Source: Haloarcula argentinensis DSM 12282 (GTDB lineage: Archaea > Halobacteriota > Halobacteria > Halobacteriales > Haloarculaceae). From it: a stretch of DNA of 64,000 nucleotides. The DNA lies in NCBI GenBank assembly GCA_000336895.1, contig AOLX01000021.1, forward strand, positions 1 through 64,000, in the 5' to 3' direction. Under the pieces are notes generated by a model, which saw nothing but the letters and a program-made list of their open reading frames with translations, searched no databases and was not told the origin of the DNA. The position numbers were made by a program, and so were the translations under genes. Shown here piece after piece: positions 61,242 through 64,000 of the stretch (position 1 is its first letter; each line of letters opens with the position of its first letter).

Positions 61242-62274
61242 TGAACCGGAGGCGGCGGACGACCAGCAGTTAGCCGTCGTCGTCGCCAAACCCCGTTCGC
61301 AGGTCGCAATCGAATCCCTGCGAGCCGAGGGTGTCTACGACGATACCAGAAGCGTCACCGAGTGGACCGCAGACAGCGTCGCCATCCCGGTTACCGCCCC
61401 GCCACAAGATACACAGTTCCGGGAAGTCGTCCGGCAGGTCGGCGAACGCCGCCTCCGAACGCTCGATGATCACCTCCGGGAGCGCGGCTGGACCGACGCG
61501 GAAATCGATGCCGCCCCGAGTTCCTGGGCCGTCCTCGGCTCCGTCGTGCTGGTCGACATCGGCGACAGCCCCCGACCCGCGGAAGTCGGCGAGGCGCTGC
61601 TGGCGCTCCACGGCGAGGCCGGAACGGTGCTGGCCCGCCACGGCATCTCCGGCGAGCACCGCGAACCCAGCGTCGAAGTCATCGCCGGCGACGGCGACAC
61701 AGAGACGGTCCACACGGAACACGGCACGCGCTACGCGATGGACCTCGCGGAGGTGATGTTCTCCCCCGGCAACAAAGCCGAGCGGGCGCAGATGGGTGAC
61801 ACTGTTGACCCTGATGAGCGCGTCCTGGACATGTTCGCCGGCATCGGCTACTTTACCCTCCCGATGGCCCGCGCCGGCGCGCACGTCACCGCCGTTGAAC
61901 GCAACCCAGCGTCGTTTCGCTTCCTGGTCGAGAACGTCATGCTGAACGACGTGGACGAGCGCGTACACCCGTACCGGGCCGATTGTCGGGAAGTCGTACC
62001 GGGCTTTGCCAGCGAGGGTCGCGCCGACCGAGTAGTGATGGGCTACTACGAGGCACACGAGTACCTCGACAGCGCGCTTGACGCACTCGCGCCCGGCGGC
62101 GTCCTCCACATGCACGAAGCGACACCGGACGCGCTCGTGTTTGACCGCCCAATCGAGCGACTGGAGGCGGCCGCTGCCGAAGCCGACCGGGGTGTAGAAG
62201 TGCTAGACACTCGGCGCGTCAAGGAGTACAGCGAGGGTGTCGCCCACGTCGTCGTGGACGCTTGGGTGCAGTAG
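61234..62274 (+). CDS. taw2: tRNA wyosine aminocarboxypropyltransferase Taw2 (Trm5/Tyw2 family)
   Basis: A 346-residue SAM enzyme of the Trm5/Tyw2 group. The SAM loop is VLDMFAGIGYFTLPMA. The decisive place reads DRVVMGYYEAHEYLD, where Trm5 has an N-L/P-P-type methyl-transfer motif; the GY form is that of archaeal Tyw2 (Taw2), which adds the aminocarboxypropyl group in wyosine synthesis at position 37 of tRNA-Phe. A distinct Trm5 would therefore be encoded elsewhere. It overlaps nmd3 by eight bases (ATGAGTGA), so they are co-transcribed. Confidence 0.8.
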   Translation: MSDEPEAADDQQLAVVVAKPRSQVAIESLRAEGVYDDTRSVTEWTADSVAIPVTAPPQDTQFREVVRQVGERRLRTLDDHLRERGWTDAEIDAAPSSWAVLGSVVLVDIGDSPRPAEVGEALLALHGEAGTVLARHGISGEHREPSVEVIAGDGDTETVHTEHGTRYAMDLAEVMFSPGNKAERAQMGDTVDPDERVLDMFAGIGYFTLPMARAGAHVTAVERNPASFRFLVENVMLNDVDERVHPYRADCREVVPGFASEGRADRVVMGYYEAHEYLDSALDALAPGGVLHMHEATPDALVFDRPIERLEAAAAEADRGVEVLDTRRVKEYSEGVAHVVVDAWVQ

Positions 62275-62370
62275 GGCGTCTTTAGCCAAGCAGTCCAGGA
62301 TAGAGAGGAAGTAACACACGACGAACAAACGGTCGTAACGCCTAATTAGCCGAGTGGCCAAGAGGACGCC

Positions 62371-62460
62371 ATGGATAGACAGCAGATAGTCGCCGTCATT
62401 CTCGTCGGCCTGATGGTCGGGTCCTCAGTGGTCTACGGGTTAGCCTTCGCCTTCTTCTAG
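62371..62460 (+). CDS. 29-residue single-helix membrane microprotein
   Basis: ATG 62371 to TAG 62458-62460. The peptide has a four-residue polar front (MDRQ) and then one hydrophobic helix to the end (QIVAVILVGLMVGSSVVYG then FAFF). A TATA-like gcctaattagcc is 27 bases before the ATG, so the mRNA would be leaderless. Its stop shares the palindrome CTAG with the stop of the convergent helicase. Function unknown. Confidence 0.6.
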   Translation: MDRQQIVAVILVGLMVGSSVVYGLAFAFF

Positions 62461-64000
62461 TCCCACACGTCCGAAAGCGGGTGATTTCCGTTCCCGGACC
62501 GCGACCGCGAGCGGTCGTGCCGGCGTTTCGTACCCGAACTGAGCGCCGAAAGCGCCTGATCCGGCGCGAACCGGGGCAAGTCGGGCTGGGAGAGGCGGTC
62601 GACCTGGGCACGGAACCAGTCGGGCATATCGTGTTCGGCGCGGTCAAACAGATCAAGCAGCGACGAGTCCGCAAGGTAGGTCGCGCCGTAGTCATCGGGC
62701 GCGCGGACGACGCGGCCACAGGCCTGGATGACCGTCCGCAGTGCAGTCCGGTAGTACCATCCCCACTGGTCGTCTTCGAGCCGTCGGGCGACGCGGGAGT
62801 CGCGAGTGTTGGGGTAGGGAGCCTTGCACAGCACCTGCCAGCGACAGAGGTCGCCTTCGAGGTCGAGAGCCTCCTCCATCTTCACCGAAAGGAACACGTC
62901 GGGGTTGTCGCTGCGCTTCCAGGCGGACAGCGCACCGTCTCGACCTTCTTTGTCGTGGGTACGGACGCGAGCGCCGACGCCGAAGTCGTCAAGCAACTCC
63001 TTCAGTTGCTCCTGAATGGCATACGAGTGGCAGTGAATCAGTCCCTTCTCGTCCGTGTGCCGGGCCATGATACGCACGATAGTGCGAGCGATGTCCGGTA
63101 GCGTGTCGTCGCGGTGCTCGTAGGTCATTTTCCCCTGAGCGACGTCGTACAGCGGCCGGTTCTCGACGGGGAACGTGTGGCCGACTTCCACGAGTGCGAC
63201 GTTGCTGGGGTCGAGGCCGACGTTAGCACAGAACGCTTCCTTGTTGAGAATGGTCGCCGACAACAGGGCGAAGCGGTTACCGCGGTCCCAGACGGTGTGT
63301 TTGAGGTAGCGCTCGGGATTCATCGGCTTGATCGTCACCGGTGCGTGCTCGCCGTCGGCCTGGTCGACGACCCAGGTGGTCGCGCTCTCGGTGTCGGTGT
63401 AGTCCTCGCGGAACCACCCGAGGTCCTGCCGGAGCGTGTTCAGGGAGTCCCGCTCGGCCACCTCCTCGCCGGTGAGTTCCGCCTTCTGTCGTAGTTCCTT
63501 CACCCGGCGCTCGGCGAGGTGTTCGACGCGCTCGGTGAAGGCGACGGCCTCGTCCAGTCCGTCGATGTCCGGGACGTCGATATCGTTCCACATCGGTATC
63601 GACTGCGGCGAGAGGTCGATAGTGGCGTACATCTCCGCCCACTCGCCCAGGCCGTGGGCCTCGTCGATGACGACCACGTCGCGCTTGCCGAACACATCGC
63701 TGCCGGCGGTCTGCATGAAATACGCCAGCGTCATCGCAGCGATGCGCCGGTTCGAGGCGATGGCACGGTCCGAGAAGTACGGACAGCGGTGTTTGACCTG
63801 ACAGTCGAATTTCCGTTCGCGCACGCACGGGGCCTGATTCACCGGTGTGTCAGTCTCACCAGGGAGGATGCAGTCGTAGTTGTTCTTGCCGCGGATGACA
63901 CAGAGATCCTCAAGTAGAGCGTCCTCAGCCACGTCGTCCAGTTGCGAGACCTGTGGCGTGGTGTAGTAGGCGTCGATGACCTGCTCGGCGGCGGCCTCGC
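62457..64000 (-). CDS. XPD/Rad3-like DNA helicase (partial, continues past right edge)
   Basis: At least 513 residues of a superfamily 2 iron-sulfur helicase. Visible are the [4Fe-4S] domain cysteines (CVIRG, DCILPG, CVRERKFDCQVKHRC), DEAH box VVVIDEAHGLGEW, motif III LLSATIL, and motif VI IQACGRVVRAPDDYG with the arginine finger. The C-terminus ends in a basic, disordered tail. The Walker A part and start lie beyond base 64000. XPD/DinG family members unwind DNA in nucleotide excision repair or replication. It terminates in overlap with the microprotein. Confidence 0.9.
   Translation of the reverse strand, partial: EAAAEQVIDAYYTTPQVSQLDDVAEDALLEDLCVIRGKNNYDCILPGETDTPVNQAPCVRERKFDCQVKHRCPYFSDRAIASNRRIAAMTLAYFMQTAGSDVFGKRDVVVIDEAHGLGEWAEMYATIDLSPQSIPMWNDIDVPDIDGLDEAVAFTERVEHLAERRVKELRQKAELTGEEVAERDSLNTLRQDLGWFREDYTDTESATTWVVDQADGEHAPVTIKPMNPERYLKHTVWDRGNRFALLSATILNKEAFCANVGLDPSNVALVEVGHTFPVENRPLYDVAQGKMTYEHRDDTLPDIARTIVRIMARHTDEKGLIHCHSYAIQEQLKELLDDFGVGARVRTHDKEGRDGALSAWKRSDNPDVFLSVKMEEALDLEGDLCRWQVLCKAPYPNTRDSRVARRLEDDQWGWYYRTALRTVIQACGRVVRAPDDYGATYLADSSLLDLFDRAEHDMPDWFRAQVDRLSQPDLPRFAPDQALSALSSGTKRRHDRSRSRSGNGNHPLSDVWD

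Noticed and set aside
62340..62372. tRNA D-arm-like string (gccgagtggccaag)
   Set aside because: No acceptor, anticodon or T arm can be built around it; it belongs to the promoter of the microprotein.
1..64000. CRISPR array, insertion sequence or integrated virus
   Set aside because: No regularly spaced direct repeats, transposase or integrase motifs, or attachment-type duplications were seen; the only ordered repeat is the single element at 57829-58037.

Overview
The window is chromosomal DNA of a haloarchaeon, most likely Haloarcula or a close relative. The evidence is the 5' end of an archaeal 16S rRNA gene at the left edge, high GC, very acidic proteins, TATA boxes about 25-28 bases before many start codons (leaderless mRNAs), and haloarchaeal families such as HalOD1, bat-type HTH, MC1 and RadA. 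The genus call rests on recall of 16S sequence and is an inference. It is mostly a dense core-genome stretch. I see no transposase, integrase, CRISPR array or tRNA gene.

Layout. 1-835: start of a 16S rRNA gene (minus), its leader and at least three promoters. 0.8-3.3 kb: chromatin protein MC1, an AbrB-like protein, pyrD and an RDD membrane protein. 3.3-9.6 kb: a translation block on the minus strand (pheT, pheS, a short Phe-rich leader ORF, trpS, endA). 9.7-16.3 kb: a NucS-like/zinc-ribbon protein, a HAD phosphatase, a Ski2-type helicase, a methyltransferase and lipA. 16.4-24.4 kb: a Tat lipoprotein, a regulator/membrane pair and a complete 2-oxoacid dehydrogenase complex (E1 alpha, E1 beta, E2, E3). 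24.5-34.9 kb: aldo/keto reductase, pheA, Hsp20, peroxiredoxin, leuS, a histidine kinase, tandem zinc microproteins and an ornithine cyclodeaminase homologue. 35.2-42.7 kb: thermosome, mutS, a bat-type regulator and nucS. 42.9-55 kb: small zinc and membrane proteins, oxidoreductases, a PHP phosphoesterase, a KaiC-like ATPase with a partner, and a CPBP protease. 55.5-64 kb: radA, pspAB, htpX, an epimerase, nmd3, taw2, a 29-residue membrane microprotein and an XPD-like helicase cut by the right edge.

How the parts fit. Translation is over-represented (rRNA, three aminoacyl-tRNA synthetases, the tRNA-splicing endonuclease, Nmd3, a wyosine enzyme). Genome maintenance (RadA, MutS, NucS, Ski2-type and XPD helicases) and protein quality control (thermosome, Hsp20, HtpX/PspAB) are the other themes. 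The observation I rate highest is a leaderless 26-codon ORF directly upstream of pheS-pheT. It ends in a Phe-rich run whose codons also contain a T5 tract, which looks like an archaeal counterpart of the leader-peptide attenuators known from bacterial pheST.
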